From the NCBI GenBank assembly GCA_905479915.1, contig CAJQOH010000024.1, positions 1-64,000 on the forward strand: a stretch of 64,000 nucleotides of DNA, given 5' to 3'. The notes under the pieces were generated by a model. The model had not been told where the DNA came from. It was given only the letters and a program-made list of their open reading frames with translations, and did no database searches. The DNA comes from an uncultured Flavobacteriales bacterium. Lineage in GTDB: Bacteria; Bacteroidota; Bacteroidia; Flavobacteriales_E; Vicingaceae. This document shows positions 44,955 through 53,186 of the stretch, piece by piece (positions within the stretch are counted from its first letter, which is position 1; every line of letters starts with the position of its first letter). Both the position numbers and the translations under genes were made by a program.

Positions 44955-45084
44955 TATCTTTAGTAAACAGTTTTAAGTAAATAGTTGTTAGTACTTATTA
45001 TTCAATAAGTTTGATAAAATTATGCAATTTCTATCCTTAGACAACTCCAAAAACGACTAATAACCATAAACAATACACTAAAAA

Positions 45085-46947
45085 CTAATCTATGTACATT
45101 TTATACCATTCCTGAAAAGATATTAAAGCATAAATTAATGCAGAATTATCTTCTCTTCCTGAAAGATGATTTTTAATTATTCGCTCAATATTATCCATAG
45201 AAAAACCTTCTATAGACGAAAATAGCTCTCTATCCAACAACTCATTTATTTTTTCTTCTGAACTAAATATACTTCGTAAAGGCATTCCAAAACCTGCCTT
45301 ACGTCTTTTTGTAACATACTCTGGCAAATCATTTTTAAAAGCTTTTTTTAAGATTGTTTTGGTTACTCCAGTGCTACTCAACTTGTATTTTCTAGGAATA
45401 GTCTGCGCAAACTCTATTATTCGATAATCTAAAAAAGGAACTCTTCCTTCTACCCCATTAGCCATTGTCATCCGATCTAAATAAGATACATTTTTATGTA
45501 AAAAATTTTCATACTCAAAGGTTTTAAAACAATCATAAGGATTGGTACCTTTTGGAAAGTAACTATCTAAAATTTGTTTTGAAGTATTTTCTTTTGAGTT
45601 AAAAACAGACAATGAATTTTCATAATCTCCGACAATGGTGTACAAACCATATTTAAAATGAGGATAGCAGTAATATTTCCCTAATTTATGTAAATACCTT
45701 CTAAAAGCTTTAAACTTACCATTACCTTGATCGATAGCATAAAGTCGTTTCGCTATAAATTTAGAAAAAGGTATGTTGCTCAACCAACTATCTAAAAGCG
45801 TCATTTGATGACCTGCATAACCTAAAAAAAGTTCATCGGCTCCCATTCCACTTAGTATTACTTTAGATTTTTTAGCAGCTTCTTTCGTAATTAAGTAAGA
45901 TGGTATTTGGGAACCGTCTGCAATCAAATCATCACCATATTTAATGGTGTTCCGAATTTGTTCTAAATTGGTATTATCACTTCCTATTGGAATTTCCGTT
46001 ATGTTAATACCCCAATCCTCAGCCAATTTTTGAGCATACTGATAATCTGAAGTAGTTCCTTCTTTTTTTAAATCTTTTGCTTCTTTACTTGCACAAAAGT
46101 GAGTAATATCATTTTTATCTTTTAAGAAAGATGCAATAATAGAAGAATCTAATCCACCAGATAAAAATGTACCTAAAGGAACATCTGCTAACAATCTTTT
46201 TTGCGTAGCATCTTTTAACAAGTGTTTAATTTCCTTTTGAGCTGCTGTATAACTCAAGCCTACATATTTAGTCGATGTATTTGGATCCCAATATCGCTCA
46301 ATATGAACAGTTGAATTACTCAAATCATAAGTTAAAAAATGTGCAGGTTGCAAACGATTAACCCCCTTAAAAAGCGTTTCGTTTCTAGGGGAATATTTAA
46401 ATACAAAATAATTTTGCAAATTTTCTGTTGCCAACTCTGCTTTAACTCCTCCTTTTAAAATAGATTTAATTTCAGATCCAAAAATGAGCTCACTATTTTG
46501 ATTAGAATAATACAAAGGTTTTACCCCTGCTCTATCTCTAATTAAGAACAATTTGTTTTTATTTTCATCTAAAATAGCAATTGAAAAATCTCCATTTAAT
46601 AAATTAACAAATTCAATTCCTTTTTGCTGATACAATTTTAAGACAACCTCTGTATCTGTATTAGATATGAAGTTATCATTATCTAAATATGCTTTTTTAA
46701 GCTCTAAAAAATTATATATCTCACCATTAAATACTAAATGTATTTTTTGATCATCAGATACAAAAGGTTGATTCCCTTTTTCTGATAAATCAAGAATACT
46801 TAAACGTGTGTGACCCAAGCCAATTTGCTTATCATTTACAGCGGTTTGATAAGAACCTAGAGCATTAGGGCCTCGGTGTTGTAATGAATTGACCATTTCA
46901 TCCAATGGCAATTGATTACTCGCTATATATCCTGTTATTCCGCACAT
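45085..46947 (-). CDS. asnB: Asparagine synthase-type glutamine amidotransferase (copy 1)
   Basis: A 620-residue protein. The start is fixed because Met1 must be removed to expose Cys2 of MCGITGYIA, the glutaminase nucleophile; QHRGPNALG and FNGEIYNF complete the Ntn domain (1 to about 190). The synthetase domain has the ATP-PPase loop LSGGLDSS (262-269), SGMGADELFLGYAG and NGVEGRVPFLDYRI. It uses glutamine and ATP to amidate a carboxylate. Free asparagine synthesis is possible, but members inside glycan loci are often thought to make uronamides. It has its own promoter box and a terminator directly upstream, so it is a separate transcription unit. It differs clearly from the second copy at 53187. 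Confidence 0.9.
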   Translation of the reverse strand: MCGITGYIASNQLPLDEMVNSLQHRGPNALGSYQTAVNDKQIGLGHTRLSILDLSEKGNQPFVSDDQKIHLVFNGEIYNFLELKKAYLDNDNFISNTDTEVVLKLYQQKGIEFVNLLNGDFSIAILDENKNKLFLIRDRAGVKPLYYSNQNSELIFGSEIKSILKGGVKAELATENLQNYFVFKYSPRNETLFKGVNRLQPAHFLTYDLSNSTVHIERYWDPNTSTKYVGLSYTAAQKEIKHLLKDATQKRLLADVPLGTFLSGGLDSSIIASFLKDKNDITHFCASKEAKDLKKEGTTSDYQYAQKLAEDWGINITEIPIGSDNTNLEQIRNTIKYGDDLIADGSQIPSYLITKEAAKKSKVILSGMGADELFLGYAGHQMTLLDSWLSNIPFSKFIAKRLYAIDQGNGKFKAFRRYLHKLGKYYCYPHFKYGLYTIVGDYENSLSVFNSKENTSKQILDSYFPKGTNPYDCFKTFEYENFLHKNVSYLDRMTMANGVEGRVPFLDYRIIEFAQTIPRKYKLSSTGVTKTILKKAFKNDLPEYVTKRRKAGFGMPLRSIFSSEEKINELLDRELFSSIEGFSMDNIERIIKNHLSGREDNSALIYALISFQEWYKMYID

Positions 46948-46952
46948 TGTAG

Positions 46953-46960
46953 CAAAGGTA
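46953..46960 (-). promoter_or_regulatory. Putative -7 box of asnB copy 1
   Basis: TACCTTTG on the minus strand ends 6 bp before the ATG at 46947. The start codon cannot move because Cys2 is catalytic, so use of this box implies a leaderless or near-leaderless mRNA. Confidence 0.45.
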
Positions 46961-46984
46961 ACAGAATATTGACTTTCTCCTTAA

Positions 46985-47055
46985 AAAAGACTAACTTCGT
47001 TTAACAACAGATTTTATATCACATTAAAACGTGACATAGAATAGCGTTAAACGAA
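46985..47055 (-). terminator. Branched terminator-like inverted repeat between GT4 and asnB
   Basis: Perfect 10-bp arms TTCGTTTAAC (46996-47005) and GTTAAACGAA (47046-47055), an inner TCAC/GTGA stem in the loop, and a T-run on the minus-strand side near 46985. The outer arm overlaps the GT4 stop codon. Confidence 0.6.
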
Positions 47056-48156
47056 ATTATCCATCAAGACCTTTTCAAAAACTCCTTTTAAGTTTTCTAC
47101 CATTCTTTCTTCAGTAAAATTGGCTTGATATAAAGCTTTAGATTGCTCAGAAAATTGCTTTCTTAAAACTGAATTATTAATTAACTGTTCTAATTTTTCT
47201 GCAATAACATTTGGTTCTTCTGATGGAACAATAAATCCATTTTCTCCATCAATTACAGATTCAACGATTGCTCCTTTATCTGTTGCTATAACAGGTAAAC
47301 CATTAGCCATAGCTTCTACGATTACCCATGGATGTCCTTCTGGCATCTTAGGGCAAAACACAAATACATCCGCATTAGCAAATAATTGCATTTTAGCTTT
47401 ACCAGATTGTGGAGGGTGGAGTTCTATATTTGTGAGCTCATTTTTTTCGATGATTGTTAAACACTCTTTTTCAAAAAATTCTTCATACCAAAAACCGGCA
47501 CCAACTAACTTAAAATTAGTAATTCCTTTTTTCTTTAATAAAGCTACTGCTTTTAAAATATCATCAAAACTTTTAGTAGATAAAAAATTAGCAAAATAGA
47601 GAATTGTTACCTCCTCCGTATTCTTCTCTTGAAGTTCATAATTTGCACCATTAGGCACTACATAAATATGATCTTCATTGAAATAACCTGTAAACAAATG
47701 TTTCAAATTATTTCCTAAAACAATAACTCCTACACACTTTTTAAATGTGCTTTTAACAAGCATTTTTGTTAATGAAGAGGCTTTTTCTAACCAATTTTTT
47801 ATATTACTTCCTCTTAATTGAATCAAGGTTTTACACCCCAAACTATTCGCAATCCATATAAATGGAACATCTTTAATAAACCCTAAAGTTGTTTGACTAA
47901 TTGGTACTAAAACAATTTCAGGTTGATGTTTTCTTATCTTTTTTAAAAAATCTGTGTACAACCTTATACTTCTGTAAATTTTAGAAAAACCCCATTTCCC
48001 CATAGTAACTAGGTTTTCATTCATCCTAGTATCTAAGTGAATTAACTCATATTCATCTTTTAGGCTAGAGTTCAGAATAATATTTGTAGCAATTGCTGGA
48101 CCGATTAATGGAGGCGGCAGTTTTCCAAGTATTAATATAGTTGACTTTTCTTCCAT
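47047..48156 (-). CDS. Glycosyltransferase family 4 protein
   Basis: A 369-residue protein from ATG 48156, which overlaps the polymerase stop codon by one base (TGATG). GT-B fold: ILILGKLPPPLIGPAIATN at the N-terminus, KTLIQLRGSNIKNWLEKA mid-way, and the donor-site motif PKMPEGHPWVIVEAMANGLPVIATDKG with the E-x7-E pair (about residues 276-300). It transfers a sugar from a nucleotide donor to a lipid-linked acceptor on the cytosolic face. It is translationally coupled to the Wzy-like gene and ends in an inverted repeat. Confidence 0.9.
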   Translation of the reverse strand: MEEKSTILILGKLPPPLIGPAIATNIILNSSLKDEYELIHLDTRMNENLVTMGKWGFSKIYRSIRLYTDFLKKIRKHQPEIVLVPISQTTLGFIKDVPFIWIANSLGCKTLIQLRGSNIKNWLEKASSLTKMLVKSTFKKCVGVIVLGNNLKHLFTGYFNEDHIYVVPNGANYELQEKNTEEVTILYFANFLSTKSFDDILKAVALLKKKGITNFKLVGAGFWYEEFFEKECLTIIEKNELTNIELHPPQSGKAKMQLFANADVFVFCPKMPEGHPWVIVEAMANGLPVIATDKGAIVESVIDGENGFIVPSEEPNVIAEKLEQLINNSVLRKQFSEQSKALYQANFTEERMVENLKGVFEKVLMDNFV

Positions 48157-49403
48157 CAATTTTGCATTTTTTTAGGCAAAGCTGCAAAAGCAAAAACAGA
48201 AACAACAACATACATAAATGGAGGATAGTAAGTTGGTACAATACTAATAGAGGATAACAACAAAATCATTAACGTACCATAAACAAGGTACTTTGAAGCA
48301 TTAACCATTTTTATTGATTTAATGAATACCATCAATAAAAATATGAGATAGTAAAAGATCCCAAAATAGCCTGATAAAAAAAGTATTCTCATATAATCGT
48401 TATGAGAACCTACTCCAACATAATGGTAAGAATATTTTAATGTAGTTGGATAACCAAAAAATTGAACAAATATATTTTCGTTAGTAAATGTTTTAAGCAT
48501 ATCTCCCCAACGACCAACTCTACCATGCAACAACTTATCAGACCCTTTATCTCCTTCATAAACAGAAATATCTGTTTCTAATAATGGTACAATTTTTTCT
48601 TCAATTAAAGGTTGACCAAAAATATAAAACATTAAAAATAATATAGTTGATAGTACGATAGCAGATCCTTTGTTTGTCTTAAAATTAAAAATCATAAACA
48701 GCAGTATCAGACCTAAAAATATAGTGTATGAAGCCACGTGATGGATATTGATTAAGATTAATACACTTATCACACCTACAATCAAAACAGTTCTTAATCG
48801 TTTTTTCTTAGAGACTTCTCCTTTCTTAGAAAAATAGAAATAGGTTGCTATTAAAAAACAGAAGAGCAGGTAAATACTATAGCTTACTACATCTCCAAAA
48901 CTACCTTGGATTCTTTCCATTCCTCTACTTTCTTGTACTTCAATAGCTCCAAAAAATAATTCATAAAACAAAATAGCTGCTACTATTATTCCCGAATATA
49001 AAAACGTGGTAAGTATACCGTCTAAATCCTCCCTTGATTGAATGAAAATACGCATAAAAAAATAGAGGTATATAGGGATGGTGAGTTTTAAAAGAAATTC
49101 AAAAGAAGTAATTGATAATGGATCAAAAAGTATAACACAAAAGACACCGATTAAGATAAAGAATGACCATATCTTAAAATACTTATCGAGTTTGTATTTT
49201 TTACTTTTGGGTCTTTTCACTAAAGCTATAACCACCAATATTGGGGTGAATAATCCTACAATATAAAGTGGTGATAAAAAGGGAGAGATGTTCTTTAAAA
49301 AATAAAGGCTATCAATTATTGGGCGAAACAGCACCAAAAGAATAAACCATCTCAGAGTCCAAGGTTTTGATGAAAGCCATATTTTCCAATTCTTAAACGA
49401 CAT
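48156..49403 (-). CDS. O-antigen ligase/polymerase-like membrane protein (Wzy-like)
   Basis: A 415-residue protein with about ten to eleven hydrophobic segments. A large loop between late helices (about residues 270-330) contains GSDKLLHGRVGRWGDM and the VGVGSHNDYMRILFLSGYFG motif (H-N-x-x-L-like), typical of the O-antigen ligase/Wzy_C superfamily. Such proteins polymerise or ligate lipid-linked repeats in the periplasm from the inner membrane. It overlaps neighbours on both sides by one base (TAATG and TGATG), so it is tightly coupled to two GT4 genes. Polymerase versus ligase cannot be decided from sequence. Confidence 0.85.
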   Translation of the reverse strand: MSFKNWKIWLSSKPWTLRWFILLVLFRPIIDSLYFLKNISPFLSPLYIVGLFTPILVVIALVKRPKSKKYKLDKYFKIWSFFILIGVFCVILFDPLSITSFEFLLKLTIPIYLYFFMRIFIQSREDLDGILTTFLYSGIIVAAILFYELFFGAIEVQESRGMERIQGSFGDVVSYSIYLLFCFLIATYFYFSKKGEVSKKKRLRTVLIVGVISVLILINIHHVASYTIFLGLILLFMIFNFKTNKGSAIVLSTILFLMFYIFGQPLIEEKIVPLLETDISVYEGDKGSDKLLHGRVGRWGDMLKTFTNENIFVQFFGYPTTLKYSYHYVGVGSHNDYMRILFLSGYFGIFYYLIFLLMVFIKSIKMVNASKYLVYGTLMILLLSSISIVPTYYPPFMYVVVSVFAFAALPKKMQN

Positions 49404-50578
49404 TAATTTAATCTTGATAACTTAAGTACTCTTTTTGCTATATTTTCAAAAGAATATTTTTTCTCATTAATCATTACTATTTTTTCTCTGTTAAATTTAG
49501 GATTATTTACAGCATCAAAAGCTTTTTGAAAAGTCTCTTCTATACTATTCTCTTTAATATACCAACCTGTTTCTTTATCATCCACAATGTGCCCAATATT
49601 TCTTTTATCTGGTAAAACTGCTAATAACCCTGTTGCTATTGCTTCAAATATAGAAATTGCAGCGGTTGGATAAAAGGCAATATCAGCAGCCATATACAAC
49701 TTATTTAACGCAGTATAATCTAAAAATGGATAGCAATGAAATTTATCTTTATGTACCTTTTTATTGATGTAGTTTTTAACTTCAGAAGCATAATCATTTT
49801 CTAAAAACCCGATAATAATATAATGCAATTGATTACCATTAGTATTCATATCTTCTACCCAATCAATTACTTTTTCTAATTTTTTAAATGGAACAATTCT
49901 TGTCGCTGTAATTAAAGTTGTAGCATCTTCTGTAAGTTTTAATTCTGCTCTTGTTTCAATTCTTAGCTTAGGTGAATAATTAAAATAATCTTTATCAAAC
50001 CCCAAGGTTATTTGTTCTGATTTACTTTCTAATTCAGCATAATACTGTTGCGCAACAATGTCTTTTACTAAATCAATTGTCTCGGGAGTATAAGGCAACA
50101 ATTTATCAGAATGAGTAATCGATTTTTGATAAATTCTTTGTTTTAGTTTATTTTTTACTTTATCCACTATTTTGGATTTGTCTGATTGATAATTATCAGA
50201 GCTATCTCCTAATAGAGTTAATAGTTTATACGCTTTATTTTCAGTATAAATAGCTTCTGGGAACAATTTCCCTACCCCGATAACAATAACCAATTCTGGA
50301 GAAAATTGATCTATTTCTTTTCTTAGTCTTTTAACATAAAGCATTTGACCGAAAGATACAATCGGTTTTAGTCTAAGTATAGTATAATTAAATTCTTCAT
50401 GCTTTGTTACACCAACATTAAAAGCTTCATTTTTAACAATTCCTCTTACGTATTTTGGTACTACTGTTGATGTAAAAACTTTTACCTCATGATGTAGCTT
50501 AGCAAATTCTTTCGCTAAATAAACTTCTACAAAACCCATTTGAGGTATAAAGTGACCGCAGACTATTGCAATTTTCAT
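49403..50578 (-). CDS. Glycosyltransferase family 4 protein
   Basis: A 391-residue protein. MKIAIVCGHFIPQMGFVEVYLAKEFAKLHHEVKVFTS is the GT4 N-terminal Rossmann start. The donor half has TLITATRIVPFKKLEKVIDWV, FHCYPFLDYTALNKLYMAADIAFYPTAA and ISIFEAIATGLLAVLPDKRN (second Glu of the E-x7-E pair; the first position is not Glu, a small deviation). It should act on the cytosolic membrane face in repeat-unit assembly. It sits between the aminotransferase gene (3-bp gap) and the polymerase gene (one-base overlap). Confidence 0.87.
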   Translation of the reverse strand: MKIAIVCGHFIPQMGFVEVYLAKEFAKLHHEVKVFTSTVVPKYVRGIVKNEAFNVGVTKHEEFNYTILRLKPIVSFGQMLYVKRLRKEIDQFSPELVIVIGVGKLFPEAIYTENKAYKLLTLLGDSSDNYQSDKSKIVDKVKNKLKQRIYQKSITHSDKLLPYTPETIDLVKDIVAQQYYAELESKSEQITLGFDKDYFNYSPKLRIETRAELKLTEDATTLITATRIVPFKKLEKVIDWVEDMNTNGNQLHYIIIGFLENDYASEVKNYINKKVHKDKFHCYPFLDYTALNKLYMAADIAFYPTAAISIFEAIATGLLAVLPDKRNIGHIVDDKETGWYIKENSIEETFQKAFDAVNNPKFNREKIVMINEKKYSFENIAKRVLKLSRLN

Positions 50579-50581
50579 TGT

Positions 50582-51682
50582 TTACTTATTTATACCATTC
50601 AGTACAGATACAATTTCTGCAATTATGGATTGTTCTAATTCAGGGTAAATAGGTAAAGAAATGATAGATTCACAGGTTTTATTTGCTACTAAACAAGTCG
50701 TTTTATTTTTAAATATATTCATTTCAGAAAGTGCTTGAGGGTAATGAATGCCTGTAGCAATGTTATTTTCGGCTAATGCTTGAAGTACTTTATCTCGTTG
50801 ATCTGTTTTAATTACATAAAGATGATAAACACTTTTTAAATGTTTGTCGAAAATTGGTTTTTGATAATCTTCATTGATCAATTCATTATAATAATTAGCA
50901 TTGTCAATTCTTGCCTTATTCCATTGATCAATATACTTCAATTTAATAGATAGAACTGCAGCTTGGATACCATCCATTCTTGAATTTCTTCCAATTCTCA
51001 AATGATTATGTTTCACTTCCTGTCCGTGATTAGCAATTTGTCTTGCAATAGTCGTTACTTTATTGCTTTTACAAACAATTACACCAGCATCGCCAAAAGC
51101 GCCTAAATTTTTTCCAGGGTAGAAGCTGAATGTAGCAACATCTCCAAAAGTTCCTACTTTCTGATTGTTATATAAAGCTCCATGTGCTTGTGCGCAATCT
51201 TCAATAAAGTATAGATTATGAGCTTTACAGGTTTTCTGTATTGCTTCAATATTAGCTGGAGTACCGTATAGATGAACGGCAATAATTGCTTTTGTCTTAT
51301 TTGTTATTTTTTCTGCTAACAAATCTGCATCTATTCCGTTATCAGTTGTATTTATATCAACAAATACAGGTTCAGCACCTATATTAACAACTGCTTCTGC
51401 AGTAGAAATCCATGTGAGCGCAGGCACCAAAACCTCATCACCTATTCCAATTCCTAATGCTTGTAAACCTATTTCAATTGCATCAGTACCATTAGCACAA
51501 CTCACTACATTCCCTGTACCAAGGTATGCTTCAAAATCATTCTCAAATTTATTGACAAAAGGGTTATTTGATCCACCAATAAAGGCAGTCTTACTAATTA
51601 CTTCTTGAATAGATTTATCGATTTCTTCTTTTATAGAAAGGTAGTTACTTTTTAAATCAACAAATGGTATTTTATCTTTCAT
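50582..51682 (-). CDS. DegT/DnrJ/EryC1 sugar aminotransferase (WbpE/WlbC-like)
   Basis: A 366-residue protein, normal family length. PFVDLKSNYLSIKEEIDKS, VSCANGTDAIEIGLQALGI, VPALTWISTAEAVVNIGAEPVFVD and ATFSFYPGKNLGAFGDAGV (PLP-binding Lys191) are canonical. FIEDCAQAHGALY supplies the PLP Asp. In the Wbp/Wlb pathway it aminates the 3-keto UDP-sugar to a 3-amino sugar with glutamate as donor. It overlaps the acetyltransferase gene by 11 bp and is next to the Gfo/Idh dehydrogenase, which together support the WbpE assignment. Other 3- or 4-amino sugars cannot be excluded by sequence alone. Confidence 0.88.
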   Translation of the reverse strand: MKDKIPFVDLKSNYLSIKEEIDKSIQEVISKTAFIGGSNNPFVNKFENDFEAYLGTGNVVSCANGTDAIEIGLQALGIGIGDEVLVPALTWISTAEAVVNIGAEPVFVDINTTDNGIDADLLAEKITNKTKAIIAVHLYGTPANIEAIQKTCKAHNLYFIEDCAQAHGALYNNQKVGTFGDVATFSFYPGKNLGAFGDAGVIVCKSNKVTTIARQIANHGQEVKHNHLRIGRNSRMDGIQAAVLSIKLKYIDQWNKARIDNANYYNELINEDYQKPIFDKHLKSVYHLYVIKTDQRDKVLQALAENNIATGIHYPQALSEMNIFKNKTTCLVANKTCESIISLPIYPELEQSIIAEIVSVLNGINK

Positions 51683-52133
51683 TCTTTCTCAAAAATTTTG
51701 CAGGGTTCCCTGCATAAACACCTGGCTTTGTAACTTCTTTTGTTACCACCGATCCTGCTCCTATTACTACGTTATCACAAATGTTTACAGGTAATATTGT
51801 TGCATTACTACCTATCGAAACATTATTTCCTATGTTCGTAGATTTCCATAAAGACTTATTGCCTTGAGCTGGACCACCACCTTCAAATAAATCATTGATA
51901 AACATTACTCCGTGCCCAATAAAACAATCATTACCTATCGTAACCAATTCACAAATAAAACTATGTGACTGAATTTTACAATTATCACCAATAATAACGT
52001 CTTTTTGAATTTCAACAAAAGGGCCTACAAAACAGTTATTACCAAATTGACAACCATAAAGATTAACAGGTTCTACAACCTTGAAATTGGAAGAACAAGT
52101 TACATCCTTTATTTCACATTTAAATATCTGCAT
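51672..52133 (-). CDS. Hexapeptide-repeat N-acetyltransferase (WbpD/WlbB-like)
   Basis: A 153-residue protein from ATG 52133; an in-frame TTG at 52172 would deepen the overlap with the preceding gene. Left-handed beta-helix hexapeptides run from about residue 15 (VVEPVNLYGCQFGNNCFVGP, IGDNCKIQSHSFI, IGNDCFIGHGVMFIND, NIGNNVSIGSNATILP, VVIGAGSVVTKEV) to the end AGNPAKFL. The insert DLFEGGGPAQGNKSLWK is similar to that of WbpD/WlbB, which acetylates UDP-3-amino-hexuronic acid with acetyl-CoA. The gene order dehydrogenase, acetyltransferase, aminotransferase with overlaps supports this role. Confidence 0.87.
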   Translation of the reverse strand: MQIFKCEIKDVTCSSNFKVVEPVNLYGCQFGNNCFVGPFVEIQKDVIIGDNCKIQSHSFICELVTIGNDCFIGHGVMFINDLFEGGGPAQGNKSLWKSTNIGNNVSIGSNATILPVNICDNVVIGAGSVVTKEVTKPGVYAGNPAKFLRKNER

Positions 52134-53154
52134 TCTTTTTAATACTAGTATATATTTTCTCGATAATTTCAACAGTTTTCAGTCCTTCAAAACCATTAGT
52201 AGCAATGGCTCCATTATTCGTTAAAACATCTACAACATTCTTGTAAACGTAATCATGATTAGACATGCTTCCCTGATACTGTCCATAATTATTTGCTGGA
52301 TTTCCTTCAGGCAAACCTTCTATCTGAAAATTAGCAATATGTTGGTAATCCAATTCATTTAAATACTGTCCCCCTACCTTAATAGTTCCTTCCTCTCCAA
52401 ATATAGTTAATGAACCCTCCATGTTTTTATCGTAACTATTAACTGTATAATTAATAGTCCCCAATACGTTATTGTAAAATTTAAGAGCAACAACACCAGT
52501 ATCTTCAAATTCTATTGTTTCCTGATGATTTAAATTGGCTCCCACCGCAAACACTTCTTTTACATCACCAACTAGCCAATACAACAAATCTATAAAATGG
52601 CTAAATTGTGTAAATAAAGTTCCTCCATCTAAATCTTTTGTTCCTTTCCATGAGTTCTCGTAATAAGCCTCATCTCTATTCCAAAAACAATTCAATTGAA
52701 CTGATAATAATTTACCTAGTCTATTCTCATCGATTGCTTTTTTTAACGCTACAATCGGAGGGTTAAATCGATTTTGCTTTACCACAAAAATCCTCCTGTT
52801 TGCTTTCTCCGCTTCTTTGATCATCTCATCACAATCGTGAACATTAATTGCCATTGGCTTTTCGCATAAAACATGATAACCAGCTTTTAAAGATTTAATG
52901 GTATGAGATGCATGCAGTCCATTAGGCGTACATATTGATATCACATCTGCTGTTTTTTCTTCTACTAAAAGATCTTCAATATTCGTATAATAAGGTACTT
53001 GGTATTCTTCTGCTAGCTGTTTCGCTTTTTTTTCATCTACATCACAAACAGCTATTAATTCTCCACATTTACCAATATGGCTAGCGTGTCTGTTTGCTAT
53101 TCTACCGCATCCAACAAGTGCAAATTTTATCAATTTATTGTGTTTTATGTTCAT
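52120..53154 (-). CDS. Gfo/Idh/MocA nucleotide-sugar 3-dehydrogenase (WbpB/WlbA-like)
   Basis: A 344-residue protein. NAD-binding FALVGCGRIANRHASHI (loop at about 14-21), CEKPMAINVHDCDEM (Lys99 of EKP), VVKQNRFNPPIVALKKAI and GGTLFTQFSHFIDLLYWLVGD follow the WlbA pattern. WbpB/WlbA oxidises UDP-GlcNAc-uronic acid at C3. It overlaps the next gene by 14 bp. UDP-GlcNAc 6-dehydrogenase (WbpA) is needed before this step and is not in the window, so it must be encoded elsewhere if the pathway is right. Confidence 0.87.
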   Translation of the reverse strand: MNIKHNKLIKFALVGCGRIANRHASHIGKCGELIAVCDVDEKKAKQLAEEYQVPYYTNIEDLLVEEKTADVISICTPNGLHASHTIKSLKAGYHVLCEKPMAINVHDCDEMIKEAEKANRRIFVVKQNRFNPPIVALKKAIDENRLGKLLSVQLNCFWNRDEAYYENSWKGTKDLDGGTLFTQFSHFIDLLYWLVGDVKEVFAVGANLNHQETIEFEDTGVVALKFYNNVLGTINYTVNSYDKNMEGSLTIFGEEGTIKVGGQYLNELDYQHIANFQIEGLPEGNPANNYGQYQGSMSNHDYVYKNVVDVLTNNGAIATNGFEGLKTVEIIEKIYTSIKKNADI

Positions 53155-53186
53155 CAGCTAAAGTACAAATTATTCAAAATGAATTC

